Below, one piece after another: positions 53,531 to 62,490 of a DNA stretch of 64,000 nucleotides. Numbering within the stretch: the stretch's first letter is position 1; the number at the start of each line of letters is the position of its first letter. This stretch comes from Labilithrix luteola (GTDB lineage Bacteria; Myxococcota_A; Polyangia; Polyangiales; Polyangiaceae): positions 868,001 to 932,000 of the forward strand of contig NZ_CP012333.1 in NCBI RefSeq assembly GCF_001263205.1. Reading direction: 5' to 3'. A model generated the notes under the pieces. That model was not told the origin of the DNA and ran no database searches. It saw only the letters and a program-made list of their open reading frames with translations. The translations under genes were made by a program, and so were the position numbers.

Positions 53531-54460
53531 TCAACCGAGAGGTCTGGGGAAGGCCTCGCGGTAGGCCCTCATCGCATCGGCTTCGTCGTGCGCATACACG
53601 AATCCCGTCGCATTGCGGAAGGCAGAGCCGTCCACCGTGACGGGATACTTGATGTGCTCGAAGGCGCCGTGAGGCAGCTTCGGAAGGCCGAAGCGCCCGA
53701 GAGCCGCGTTGAGTACGAACTCCGGCAGCGGCACGTTCGTGCGCCCCGTCTCGCGAATGACGACCGAGAGCGGCACGGGCTGTGGCCCCGCCACGTTGAA
53801 GACGCCCCGCGGACGTCGATCGAGCGAGAGCACGAGGGACGTGACGACGTCCTCCTCGTGCATGAACTGGAAGAGCGGGTCGTAGCCGAGGATCGTCGGA
53901 ACCCGCGCGCCACGAAGGAAGGTGGCGAGCGTTCCGTGCCCGGTTGGCCCGAGCGTGTACACGAGGCGGAGCACCGTCGTGGTGAAGCTCGGATATCGCC
54001 AGAGTGCGCTTCCGGCGTAGAGGTCGGCCGCCACGAGATCGGCGAGCTCCGGGAAGGACGAGAGACCGAGCGGCGGTTCGTCTTCGGTGTGGAAGAGCGG
54101 CGAGTCCACCGCGGCGCCGTAATACGTGTGACGGCCGCAGAAGACGACGTGCTCGACGCCGTAGGTGTTCGAGTGCTCGAAGACGGCGCGCGTGCCCCCG
54201 AGGTTGATGCGGTAGCGATCCTCGCTCTGCACGACGAGATGCGTCACCGTCGCCATGTGGATGACGGCGTTCGGCTTCACACGCCGGAACACGTCTTCGG
54301 CAGCGCGTTTTCGAATGTCGACTTCGTGCATCTCGACGCCGGCCGGCGCATCTCGGAACGGCCTTCGATCGATGCCGATGACGTCGTGTCCCGACGCGAG
54401 CAGCCGCTCCGCGAGGAGCTTGCCGAGACGCCCAGCGATGCCCGGAACGAGGACTCTCAC
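53531..54460 (-). CDS. NAD-dependent epimerase/dehydratase (extended SDR)
   Basis: 309 aa from a GTG at 54460 that overlaps the TGA of the acyltransferase gene (GTGA). A Rossmann start VRVLVPGIAGRLGKLLAERLL carries the GxxGxxG nucleotide loop and IDRRPF supplies the NAD ribose-binding acid. The active-site Tyr-x-x-x-Lys is not obvious (RHTYYGAAVDS occupies that place), so activity may differ from classical epimerases. Substrate-side motifs include GVFNVAGPQPVPLSVV. Coupling to a glycerolipid acyltransferase suggests a lipid-related substrate, which is inference. Confidence 0.75.
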   Translation of the reverse strand: MRVLVPGIAGRLGKLLAERLLASGHDVIGIDRRPFRDAPAGVEMHEVDIRKRAAEDVFRRVKPNAVIHMATVTHLVVQSEDRYRINLGGTRAVFEHSNTYGVEHVVFCGRHTYYGAAVDSPLFHTEDEPPLGLSSFPELADLVAADLYAGSALWRYPSFTTTVLRLVYTLGPTGHGTLATFLRGARVPTILGYDPLFQFMHEEDVVTSLVLSLDRRPRGVFNVAGPQPVPLSVVIRETGRTNVPLPEFVLNAALGRFGLPKLPHGAFEHIKYPVTVDGSAFRNATGFVYAHDEADAMRAYREAFPRPLG

Positions 54461-55287
54461 AGCTCTCCCTTGCGACGCTTTCGGCCGACTTCGATGAGCC
54501 CGGCGATGCGCTCTTTGACCTGGTCGACGTACGTCTGGACGACCTCGTCGTCTTCCGAACCGGTGCCGTCGAAGATCATCGGCGCCGAGTAGTAGACTTC
54601 GAGCTTCGCCGGAATCGGCACGGCCAAGCCCCATGGCGTGATCGGCACGTAGGGCACACCTATGAGGCGGCCGAGCGTGTAAGCGTTCGAGATCGTCGGC
54701 ACCGCTTCGCCACCGCCGAGAAAGGCGAAGGGGACGATCGGCGTCTTCATCTTGATAGCGAGGCGCATGAAGCCGGACCCGAAGTGGACCAGCGAGTAGC
54801 GCTCCTTGTAGAGCTTCGCGGTGCCGCGCGCCCCTTCCGGGAAGACCATGAGCAAGCGCTCGTCGGAGAGCAAGCGCTCGGCGTGCTCGGGAAGGCCCGT
54901 GAGGTGCCCGAGCCGGCTCGTGATCTGCGACGCGAAGGGCAGCTTGTTGAGGAACTTCTCCGCCATGGCCTGCGCGAGCCGCGGCGGATCCATCTCGAAG
55001 AACGTCGAGGCGATGACCATGGCGCCGTCGATCGCCACGCCGCCCGAATGGTTGCCGACGAGCATCGCGCGCCCGTAGCGCGGGACGTGCTCGATGCCGA
55101 AGGACTCGACCGAGAAGTAATGCCGGTAGAGGAGCTTCAGCGACGAGAAGAACGGCCCGAGGTAGTCCTTCGAAACGCCGTACGGATCGACGCCGTACTC
55201 GTTGAACGGAATCTCGAGCTGATCGAGTCGCTCACGGACTTCGGAGTCGACCGGTAGGCGGCGCGGGAGACGATACCCACTCAACAC
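54457..55287 (-). CDS. Glycerolipid acyltransferase (PlsC/DGAT-like)
   Basis: 276 aa. The acyltransferase box I is GNHSGGVAIDG (His-x6-Asp spacing of the DAGAT-like branch, versus HX4D in classical PlsC). Box III is VFPEGARG, and box IV-like PIVPFAFLGGGEAVP follows. The N-terminus (RLPRRLPVDSEVRERLDQLE) is soluble and there is no clear membrane helix, so it is likely a peripheral inner-membrane enzyme. It transfers an acyl chain from acyl-CoA or acyl-ACP to a hydroxylated lipid. It is coupled by GTGA to the SDR at 53531-54460 and is the first gene of that pair. Confidence 0.85.
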   Translation of the reverse strand: MLSGYRLPRRLPVDSEVRERLDQLEIPFNEYGVDPYGVSKDYLGPFFSSLKLLYRHYFSVESFGIEHVPRYGRAMLVGNHSGGVAIDGAMVIASTFFEMDPPRLAQAMAEKFLNKLPFASQITSRLGHLTGLPEHAERLLSDERLLMVFPEGARGTAKLYKERYSLVHFGSGFMRLAIKMKTPIVPFAFLGGGEAVPTISNAYTLGRLIGVPYVPITPWGLAVPIPAKLEVYYSAPMIFDGTGSEDDEVVQTYVDQVKERIAGLIEVGRKRRKGEL

Positions 55288-55462
55288 GCGAATCCTCGTT
55301 TCTTCGAGGCGGAAAGATGCAGCGGAAATAGGCTGAGGAAAGATGCTGAGGAAAATAGGCTGAGAGCAATCCGGGGCACTACGGCCGAGCCAGCCTACCG
55401 GATTTGCCCCGCCACAGGCCTACCATTGACAGGGACGGCCCCGGGCGCGAGAACGCCGGTCG

Positions 55463-57574
55463 ATGAATCACGCGGCCCGCCCCTCCTCCACTACGTCCAG
55501 GCTGGTTCTCGGCGCTCTCGGCGCTCTCGGCTCGTTGGCTTCGCTCGCCGTCGCTTGCGGTGGCGCGCCCGCCGAACCCCCGCAGGCCCCCGAGGCCGCA
55601 GCTTCGGCTCCGAGCGTTCCGAAGAAGCCGGCGAAGGAAGCCAAGTTCGACAAGGTCCCGCGCATGGACTTCAACCGCATCGCGGTCGAGCTCGACGTCC
55701 CTGTCTTCTGGACGGAGGACAAGAACAAGAACGGCGCCCTCGATGCGGACGAGCTCGCCGTCTACTGGGGCCTCGAGACCGGTGCGTCGCTCGGCGAGTA
55801 CGTCGGTGCGCAGGGCTTCACCGACAAGGCAAAGGCTGCCTACGAGCGCATCGCGAAGCGTCACGGCGGCGCATCGCCCACGCCGACGGGCATCGAGGAG
55901 CGGGAGGCGGCGCGTCGTCTCGCCGTCCTCAAGGAGCTCGCGCAGGGCCGCATCACGCTCGTCACCACCGACCTCTCGAAGGCGCCCGACAGCGACAAGA
56001 AGTTCGTCGCCGCGATCACGAAGGCCGCCGAGATGATCGAGCTCCTCTACGCGAAGCAGCAGGGCACCACCGAGCTCGCCAGCAAGGTTCCTTCGGGCGA
56101 CCTCGCGAGCAAGGCGCTCTTCTTCCGTAACCAGGGCGCGCGCTGCGTGGCGCCGAAGACGCAGGACGATCCGAACTGCAGCGCCGTTCCCGATGCGCCG
56201 AAGGGCAAGCTCTCGGGCCTCTACCCGAAGACGATGCTCACGGAAGCGAACTTCTGCGAAGAGTTGAGCAAGAAGGAAGCGGGCAAGAAGGACAAGGCCC
56301 TCATGGATCCCTTCACCGTCGTCGGCGGCGACGCGAAGGCGCCCACCGCCGTGCCGTACCACGAGGCGTTCAAGGACGACGTCACCGCCATCTCGAACCA
56401 GCTCAAGGCCGCGGCCGACGCGCTCGGATCGACCGAGCCCGCGCTCAAGGCGTACGTGCTCGCCGCGTCGCAGGCGTTCCTCGACGACAAGTGGTGGCCC
56501 GCCGACGAGGCGTGGGCCAAGATGGATGCGAAGAACTCGAAGTACTACCTGCGCATCGCGCCCGACGAGGTCTACTCGGAGCCGTGCAGCACGAAGGCGC
56601 TGTACCACGTGAGCTTCGGCCTCATCAATCAGGGGTCGCTCAAGTGGCAGTCGAAGCTCGATCCGCTGAAGGCCGAGATGGAAAAGACGCTCGCGGCGAT
56701 GGCCGGTGCGCCGTACAAGGCGCGCGACGTCAGCTTCAAGCTCCCCGACTTCGTCGACATCGCCATCAATGCCGGTGACTCGCGCAACCCCTCGGGCGCA
56801 ACGATCGGCCAGTCGCTTCCGAACTTCGGACCGGTGGCCAACGAAGGCCGCGGGCGCACCGTGGCGATGACGAACTTCTACACGGACCCCGACAGCATCG
56901 CGGCGCTGCGCGAGACGACCGAGTCGCTCCTCTGCAAAGACACGATGGCGAAGTACAGCTCCGACCAGGAGCCGCAGCTCATGAGCACGGTCCTGCACGA
57001 GGCGGCGCACAACCTCGGTCCGGCGCACCAGTACAAGGTGAACGGGAAGATCGATCGTGAAGCCTTCGGCGGCCCGCTGGCGAGCACGCTCGAAGAGCTC
57101 AAGGCGCAGACGGCGGCCCTCTTCCTCACGGACTGGCTCGTGACGAAGAAGGAGATCACCCCGGAGGAGGCCGTGAAGGCGCACATCCGCGATCTGACCT
57201 GGGCCTTCGGCCACATCTCGCGCGGCATGTACGACGAGAACAAGCACCCGAAGAACTACAGCCAGCTCGCCGCGATCCAGCTCGGCTGGCTCATGCAGAA
57301 CGGCGCCATCTCCTGGAACGCGGGTGAAACGGCGGCCAACGGCAAGGACAAGGGCTGCTTCCAGGTCGCCCTCGACAAGTACCAGCCGGCCGTAAAGAGC
57401 CTCATGGTCGAAGTTGCCCAGATCAAGGGCAAGGGCGACAAGGCGCGCGCCGACAAGCTGATCAAGAACTACGTGGACGTGACCGGCGAAAAGAAGGCCG
57501 TCCACGACGTCATCGCGGAGCGCATGCTCCGGGCGCCGAAGGCGAGCTTCGTCTACTCCGTGAAGTTCGACTGA
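55463..57574 (+). CDS. M49-like (dipeptidyl-peptidase III-type) metallopeptidase lipoprotein
   Basis: 703 aa. The signal peptide ends SLAVAC with Cys32 lipidated, then a Pro/Ala-rich linker and an EF-hand-like loop (DKNKNGALDADEL). The zinc site is HEAAHNLGPAH: His512, Glu513 and His516. A downstream glutamate pair Glu544/Glu545 (LEELKAQTAALFLTDW) matches the EECRAD-like third ligand of peptidase family M49. Classical M49 has HELLGH with an extra residue; here the spacing is HExxH, as in bacterial relatives. It should cleave short peptides at the outer face. A few Cys pairs suggest disulfides. Confidence 0.8.
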   Translation: MNHAARPSSTTSRLVLGALGALGSLASLAVACGGAPAEPPQAPEAAASAPSVPKKPAKEAKFDKVPRMDFNRIAVELDVPVFWTEDKNKNGALDADELAVYWGLETGASLGEYVGAQGFTDKAKAAYERIAKRHGGASPTPTGIEEREAARRLAVLKELAQGRITLVTTDLSKAPDSDKKFVAAITKAAEMIELLYAKQQGTTELASKVPSGDLASKALFFRNQGARCVAPKTQDDPNCSAVPDAPKGKLSGLYPKTMLTEANFCEELSKKEAGKKDKALMDPFTVVGGDAKAPTAVPYHEAFKDDVTAISNQLKAAADALGSTEPALKAYVLAASQAFLDDKWWPADEAWAKMDAKNSKYYLRIAPDEVYSEPCSTKALYHVSFGLINQGSLKWQSKLDPLKAEMEKTLAAMAGAPYKARDVSFKLPDFVDIAINAGDSRNPSGATIGQSLPNFGPVANEGRGRTVAMTNFYTDPDSIAALRETTESLLCKDTMAKYSSDQEPQLMSTVLHEAAHNLGPAHQYKVNGKIDREAFGGPLASTLEELKAQTAALFLTDWLVTKKEITPEEAVKAHIRDLTWAFGHISRGMYDENKHPKNYSQLAAIQLGWLMQNGAISWNAGETAANGKDKGCFQVALDKYQPAVKSLMVEVAQIKGKGDKARADKLIKNYVDVTGEKKAVHDVIAERMLRAPKASFVYSVKFD

Positions 57575-57590
57575 CGGCTATCATCGGATA

Positions 57591-58307
57591 GTGGGCAAGG
57601 CTCCCTTCCCTCCTATCGAACCGCCGCTGACGCGGGTGCGCTTTCCGGATCCCTCGAGGCCGGGCGCACCCGACGTCTTGGCGATGGGCTGCGACTTCTC
57701 CGCGGGAACTCTCCTGCTCGCCTATCGAAGCGGCATCTTTCCGTGGCCGCACGGCGAGCAGCAGGAGCCGGATGACGCCGCGCCGCTCGTTCTCTGGTTC
57801 TCCCCTGAGCCGCGCGCGATCTTCCCACTCGAAGAGCCCGCGCACTGGTCGCGCAGCCTTCGCCGAACGCTGCGCGTCCACCCTTACGAGGTGACGCTCG
57901 ACGAGGCCTTTGGCGAAGTGATGCGCCACTGCGGAGCGACGCGCGCCGAAGGTACCTGGATCATCCCCGAGCTCGTCGCGGGCTACGAGCGTCTGCATCA
58001 GCTGGGCTGGGCGCACAGCGTCGAGGTCTGGGAGAAGTCGAGCAGCGGTCGCACGCTGGTGGGCGGCATCTATGGCGTCGCCATCGGAGGCATGTTCGCC
58101 GGCGAGTCCATGTTCCACTCGCGAACCGACACCTCGAAGATCGCGTTCGCCACCATGGCCGAGAAGCTTCGGGCCTCGGGCTTCACGCTCTTCGACGTGC
58201 AGGTGCTCACGTCTCACCTCGCCTCGCTCGGGTGCATCGAAGTTCCGCGCGCGGAATATCTGCTTCGTCTGAAGAGCGCGCTCCAGCGCAATCCGAAGCT
58301 CGTCTGA
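57591..58307 (+). CDS. aat: Leucyl/phenylalanyl-tRNA--protein transferase
   Basis: 238 aa, GTG start. It attaches Leu or Phe from aminoacyl-tRNA to proteins with N-terminal Arg or Lys, making them ClpS/ClpAP substrates of the N-degron pathway. The family signature is clear: MGCDFSAGTLLLAYRSGIFPW, LVLWFSPEPRAIFPL, GTWIIPELVAGYERLHQLG, YGVAIGGMFAGESMFH and SHLASLGCIEVPR. Length is normal. It follows the M49-like gene by 16 bases and converges with the response-regulator operon. No clp gene is in the window. Confidence 0.95.
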   Translation: MGKAPFPPIEPPLTRVRFPDPSRPGAPDVLAMGCDFSAGTLLLAYRSGIFPWPHGEQQEPDDAAPLVLWFSPEPRAIFPLEEPAHWSRSLRRTLRVHPYEVTLDEAFGEVMRHCGATRAEGTWIIPELVAGYERLHQLGWAHSVEVWEKSSSGRTLVGGIYGVAIGGMFAGESMFHSRTDTSKIAFATMAEKLRASGFTLFDVQVLTSHLASLGCIEVPRAEYLLRLKSALQRNPKLV

Positions 58308-58310
58308 ACG

Positions 58311-58697
58311 TCACGGGGCTGGAAGTCCTAGCGCGTCGCGAATCGCGCGGACGAGGACCTCTTCCGTAAGCTTCGATTTTGGCACGTACCCTGCGGCGCC
58401 GTTGGCGAGCAGATCGACGACCACCGCTCCGTCTTCGTGTCCCGTGAGGAAGACGAACGGCACGTCCTGTCCTTTGGTGCGCGCATGCGTGAGGAGCTGC
58501 AAGCCGTCTCCGCCCGGCAACAGGTAGTCGACCAGAACGCAGTCGAACGTCGCCGCATCGAGGGCTTCCAAGCCTGAGACGATGTCCGTCGCCTCGGTGA
58601 TCGACACGACGATGTCCGACGAACGCAACACCCGTTGGACCGCCATCCGGTCGACATCGTCATCGTCGATCAGGAGCAGCGGAATGGGTGACTTCAA
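58311..58697 (-). CDS. Single-domain response regulator (CheY-like) 1
   Basis: 128 aa, TTG start overlapping the TGA of response regulator 2 (TTGA), with GGAG 5-6 bases upstream. The receiver fold carries the acidic pocket DDDD near residue 10, phospho-acceptor Asp57 in VLVDYLLPGGDG, the conserved Thr in FLTGHED and Lys in PKSKLTEEV. No output domain is present, so it acts by protein binding. It is the last gene of the histidine kinase operon and the likely phosphate acceptor or sink of that kinase. Confidence 0.9.
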   Translation of the reverse strand: MKSPIPLLLIDDDDVDRMAVQRVLRSSDIVVSITEATDIVSGLEALDAATFDCVLVDYLLPGGDGLQLLTHARTKGQDVPFVFLTGHEDGAVVVDLLANGAAGYVPKSKLTEEVLVRAIRDALGLPAP

Positions 58698-59140
58698 GAG
58701 AGCTCCACGACGGTCCAATACCGATTCAGGGCTGCCATGATCTCCACGAAGCTGACGAACGTGACGGGCTTGAGGAGATAGCCGGCAACGTTGAGATCGT
58801 AGGCCTTGAACTTGTCATGATCGTCGTTGGACGTCGTGAGGATGACGACCGGTGTGGGCCTGAGGATCGGGTCTTTGCGGATCTCCTGCAGGAGCTCGAT
58901 GCCGTTCATGCGCGGCAAGTTGATATCGAGCAGGATGATGCGGCGCTCCTTCGGAATCGCATGGCTCCGGAGCATTTCGAGCGCTTCGATCCCGTCTCCC
59001 GCGACGTAGAGCGGATTGGCGATCTTGCCTTTGTCGAAGGCGCGTCTGACGTTCATGACGTCGATCGCATCGTCTTCGACGAGCACCACGTTGAGCGCGC
59101 GCGGGCTCGGCTCTCGGAACGGCACACTGTCACTGATCAT
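58694..59140 (-). CDS. Single-domain response regulator (Rcp1-like) 2
   Basis: 148 aa. VVLVEDDAIDVMNVRRAF gives the acidic pair, Asp72 in IILLDINLPRMNG the phospho-acceptor, ILTTSNDDHD the Thr region and YLLKPVTFVSF the Lys. The ILLDINLPR and TSNDDHDK sequence is typical of Rcp1-type regulators that partner phytochrome-like histidine kinases. Its ATG lies inside the last codons of the kinase gene (11-base overlap). With the kinase it forms the core of the pathway; it lacks an output domain. Confidence 0.9.
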   Translation of the reverse strand: MISDSVPFREPSPRALNVVLVEDDAIDVMNVRRAFDKGKIANPLYVAGDGIEALEMLRSHAIPKERRIILLDINLPRMNGIELLQEIRKDPILRPTPVVILTTSNDDHDKFKAYDLNVAGYLLKPVTFVSFVEIMAALNRYWTVVELS

Positions 59141-60776
59141 GAGACGTTTCCTTCGACGTGGAGAGGGTCTTCGGAAGCGTGAATTTGAACGTTGCTCCCG
59201 AGCCGAGCGTCGATTCGACCCAGATACGGCCGCCTCGGCTCTCGACCAGCTTCTTCACGACAGCAAGCCCTATGCCCGTTCCCTCCACCTTGTCTCGCGA
59301 AGCCAGAGTCTGGAAAATCCCGAAGATCCGATCGTGGAACTTGGGATCGATGCCGGGCCCATTGTCCCGCACGAAGAACTCCCAGTTCGTTCCGCCGTCC
59401 GTCGCGCCAATCTCGACCTCCGCCGCATCGTGCCGCGCGTGCTTGAGCGCATTGCCTACGAGGTTGATGAAGATCTGTTGGAGAAAGATCTTCGGCGCCA
59501 CCACCGTGGGCAACTCGGGCGTGATCCGAATCGAGACGCCGGGCGGCGGGGCCATCAGTTCGAGCGTGTCGTCGAGAAGCTCGCGCGTGTCGAGCGACTC
59601 GTCGGCATCGCGCGCCCGACCGGCACGCGAGTACTCGAGGATGCCGTCGATGAGCCCCTCCATCCGGTGCACGCGCCCGCGAAGAAGACGCAATTGCTCC
59701 CGCACCTTGTCGGTCATGGCGTCGGCGAGGTCTTCTTCGATCCACTCGGACAGATTGGCGATGCCACGGAGAGGCGCCTTGAGGTCGTGCGATGCGACGT
59801 AGGCGAACTGGTCGAGGTCGCTGTTGCTCTTCGCGAGCTGGATGACGAGGCGGTCTTTCGCGGCATTGGCGAAGGCAACGTCGCGAACCCGCGCATCGAG
59901 CACTTCGTTGGTCGTTCTCAGCTCCTCGGTGAGCGATTGCTCCTCTTCGAGCTGGTGCGCGAGACGCACCTCGTTGGCAGCGAGGATCTGGGCCTGTGCA
60001 CGCAGCTTCTCGGCTTGGTCGGCGATGGTGCCGATCGAATGTTCGCGTTCGGCGATCTCCTTGCGAATGCCGAGATTGACGAGCACGGCGAGCGCGAAGG
60101 CGAGAATGGCTCCCCCGCCGACGACACCCGTCGTGATGCGAAGCCACATCTCGTATTCCGCGGCGCGCTCGGAGAGCACCTCGTCCTCCTGCGCTTCCAT
60201 GGCTGCGAACAGCGAGCGGAGCTCCGCCATCACCGACTCGCCGCGATCGGTGCGGACGATGTCGATGGCGGCGTCTGCACCCGCGAGCTCACGCACCGAA
60301 ATCGTCTTGGCTAGCTCTGCGAGCTTGAGATCCCCGAGAGCCTCGACGTGTTCGAGCGTCTCGACGTTGCGAGGGCTCAAGCGGCGCAGCTCGGCAAGGT
60401 GCTCGCGAAAATGCGCGCGACCGCGCTCGTACGGCGCGAGATACGCGGCCTCGCCGCTCAGGATGTAGCCGCGCTGTCCCGTCTCGGCATCGACCAGCGC
60501 TTGTCGCAGATCACGAATCTCGGAACGAACGGCATAGGCGTGCGTGAGGCGTTCGAGCGAATGGCGCGACGCCTGGATCGACAACAGCGACACGGTCGCA
60601 ACGACGAGGACGAGCGCGGCCGAACCGAACGCAGCGGCGAGCTTCGAGCGTGTACGCGAGGGCGTCGAAATGCGCGCAGGCGCGTTCGATACGGCGCGCG
60701 AACGTTCCGTCGAGGCTGGCATTTCATGCGACGCCTGGGGAGCCTGCGAAAACTGGGGCGACGACGATTCGGTCAT
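59130..60776 (-). CDS. CHASE3-domain sensor histidine kinase
   Basis: 548 aa from the ATG at 60776 (the frame is open to 60821 through a TTG). A short Ser/Pro-rich leader, a transmembrane helix at about 47-68, a CHASE3-like periplasmic helix bundle (ALVDAETGQRGYILSGEAAYL, SVMAELRSLF) and a second helix at about 215-237 are followed by a coiled coil. HisKA has His330 in FAYVASHDLKAPLRG. The ATPase region has an N box (FINLVGNALKHA), DNGPGID, and GTGIGLAVVKKLVESRGG. The bacteriophytochrome-like SHDLKAPLRGI histidine box fits its Rcp1-like partners. The periplasmic signal is unknown. Confidence 0.9.
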   Translation of the reverse strand: MTESSSPQFSQAPQASHEMPASTERSRAVSNAPARISTPSRTRSKLAAAFGSAALVLVVATVSLLSIQASRHSLERLTHAYAVRSEIRDLRQALVDAETGQRGYILSGEAAYLAPYERGRAHFREHLAELRRLSPRNVETLEHVEALGDLKLAELAKTISVRELAGADAAIDIVRTDRGESVMAELRSLFAAMEAQEDEVLSERAAEYEMWLRITTGVVGGGAILAFALAVLVNLGIRKEIAEREHSIGTIADQAEKLRAQAQILAANEVRLAHQLEEEQSLTEELRTTNEVLDARVRDVAFANAAKDRLVIQLAKSNSDLDQFAYVASHDLKAPLRGIANLSEWIEEDLADAMTDKVREQLRLLRGRVHRMEGLIDGILEYSRAGRARDADESLDTRELLDDTLELMAPPPGVSIRITPELPTVVAPKIFLQQIFINLVGNALKHARHDAAEVEIGATDGGTNWEFFVRDNGPGIDPKFHDRIFGIFQTLASRDKVEGTGIGLAVVKKLVESRGGRIWVESTLGSGATFKFTLPKTLSTSKETSHDQ

Positions 60777-60835
60777 GGCAGAGAGTGAGTCCGCACTGAA
60801 CGACGCGTTTGCGCGACCCAAGGAACGTAGTCTTT

Positions 60836-60872
60836 GTGATCGGGGTCATCAAATCGGATTGACCCCGATCAC
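60836..60872. repeat. Perfect 13-bp inverted repeat upstream of the kinase operon
   Basis: GTGATCGGGGTCA (60836-60848) and TGACCCCGATCAC (60860-60872) flank an 11-base spacer TCAAATCGGAT. It lies between the end of the epimerase-like gene (60998) and the kinase start (60776), both on minus. No T-run follows, so an operator for the kinase operon or a weak terminator are both possible. Confidence 0.6.
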
Positions 60873-60997
60873 GACGCATTTCCTCTCCGCGTGTCTTCGA
60901 AGCTTCTCTGCCGTGTTGCTTCGAGACAAATTGGCCCGACTCGATCGGCGCGCGAGCGTCGATGGCTCACGCGGCGTGCGTCAGGTCTTCGCGCGCG

Positions 60998-61981
60998 TCA
61001 GGTCTTCGGCGCGAGCTTGCCGTGCTGACGGAGATAATCCATCAGCGTCGGCAACGAGTCCTGCAGCTGGTGCTGCCACTCGACGCCGAGCGCGCGTCGC
61101 GTGGCGCTGTCGTCGTAGACGATGCCTTGGGTGTTCGCGAAGACATGTTTGCCCGCGAGGTCGACCGACTTGCCTGCGGCCGCGAGATACACGGCGACGA
61201 AGTCCGAGACACGAAGCGGCTGCCCCGCAGCGAGGTAACGACCACCAGGCACACCGCGCTCGATCACGGAGAGATAGACGCGCGCGAGATCTTCGACGTG
61301 GATGAACCCCGTCATGAAGTCTTTGAAGTACCCGGCCACGTACCAGTCGGGCACCGCGTCCCAGAACGAGACGCGTCCAGCGAGGCCCGGACCGTACGTC
61401 GCCGCGGGGATGACCACGCACGCGCGCGACTTCGGATGCGTCTGCACGAACTCGTGAACGAGATGCTCGGCGCGATGCTTCATCTCGGCGAGCACGAGGA
61501 CGCCCGCCATCTCTTCGATGTGAGCGAACGTCGACCAGCCCGAGGAGAAGCCGCCCTGCTCGGGAGCCGGGCGCGCAGCGAGGGTCTCGTCGAGCTTTCC
61601 GGAGCGCCCCTTCGTCGGGAGCGAAAAGTTACCCGACGTGAAGACGACGACGGCGTCGTGCTTCAAACCGGCGTGGAGACAGGCCTCGAGCGGCGGAATG
61701 TCGTTCTCGAGCTGCTCGGCGAGCGAGTTGCACGGCGGGTTGAGCTGGTTGACGAGATCGAGGATGGCCACCGATCCGGCAGTCGCTTCCTCGACGAAGC
61801 GAAAGTCACTCAGGTCCCCACGCACGATGACGTCTGCGACGTCGGTGATAGAGCTCGTGTCCGTCGATGGACGGACGAGAGCGACCGTCTTGTATCCGTA
61901 CTTTTTCAGCGCCCGGAGAAGCGGCCCGCCAACGTACGAAGCCGCTCCCACCACGCTGACTTGTTTCTGTTTTTCTGACAT
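60998..61981 (-). CDS. NAD(P)-binding epimerase-like reductase
   Basis: 327 aa from the ATG at 61981 (the frame is open further to 62422 but with no good start). The Rossmann loop SVVGAASYVGGPLLRAL and LVRPSTD are clear, with PSTDTSSITDVADVIVRGDLSD following. Later segments include AILDLVNQLNPPCNSLAEQL, VVVFTSGNFSLPTKGR, AHIEEMAGVLVLAEMKHRA and VIPAATYGPGLAGR. The Tyr-x-x-x-Lys of classical SDRs is not evident. The pattern resembles atypical SDRs of unknown substrate. It stands alone, divergent from the sigma-70 gene. Confidence 0.75.
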   Translation of the reverse strand: MSEKQKQVSVVGAASYVGGPLLRALKKYGYKTVALVRPSTDTSSITDVADVIVRGDLSDFRFVEEATAGSVAILDLVNQLNPPCNSLAEQLENDIPPLEACLHAGLKHDAVVVFTSGNFSLPTKGRSGKLDETLAARPAPEQGGFSSGWSTFAHIEEMAGVLVLAEMKHRAEHLVHEFVQTHPKSRACVVIPAATYGPGLAGRVSFWDAVPDWYVAGYFKDFMTGFIHVEDLARVYLSVIERGVPGGRYLAAGQPLRVSDFVAVYLAAAGKSVDLAGKHVFANTQGIVYDDSATRRALGVEWQHQLQDSLPTLMDYLRQHGKLAPKT

Positions 61982-62490
61982 GGCCCGTGGGAGCAGAAGC
62001 GTTCGACCGGTCGAAAGCAAGAATCTCGCGACGTTTCTGGAGCCCCCGGCGAGCCCCGGAAATGGGTGTATTTCGCACCCACAACATCCGCCAAACTGCC
62101 TACGCCTCAGCTCGATCTCACTGATTTCGCGAGGTAAAGGCGGGGGGCCTTGACGGCTCCTAGCCCTTTCCCGAGCGCACACGAAACCGCGATTCGCGGC
62201 ACCGTGTCGCTCCTCTCGAACACCCAGACTCCGGGTGGGGAAAGCACCGACTTTGGCCGGTTCCTTCGGAACGTGCCAAGCTGTCCATCGGATCGCCAGG
62301 TAGGCGAATTCGCTAGCCAGCCTCGATATTCTCGGCATCCGCCTCTCGTTCGCTTCCACACGGAAGAATCGGAAGATCGGATGCGTTTGCCGAACGTGCT
62401 TAACCACACGGTTTGCTCGCACCCCTCCGCAAGCGTGGTGGGCGGGAGGGGCGAGTTCTCTAGGGTGCCACGCGAAGCAGAGCGTTAGCC
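61982..62490. other. Intergenic region upstream of the sigma-70 gene
   Basis: 509 bases between divergent genes. Small dyads are seen, GGGTG-tatttcg-CACCC (62064-62080) and CACCC-agactcc-GGGTG (62221-62237), which could be protein sites or weak hairpins. No confident promoter hexamers, RNA gene or coding sequence is supported; a plus-strand open frame at 62150-62488 lacks codon bias and homology. Confidence 0.5.

Noticed and set aside
55379..57505. Open frame of 708 codons opposite the M49-like gene
   Set aside because: Antisense shadow without homology or a start context.
62150..62488. Small plus-strand gene before the sigma-70 gene
   Set aside because: No ribosome site, no codon bias and an unnatural composition; left as intergenic.
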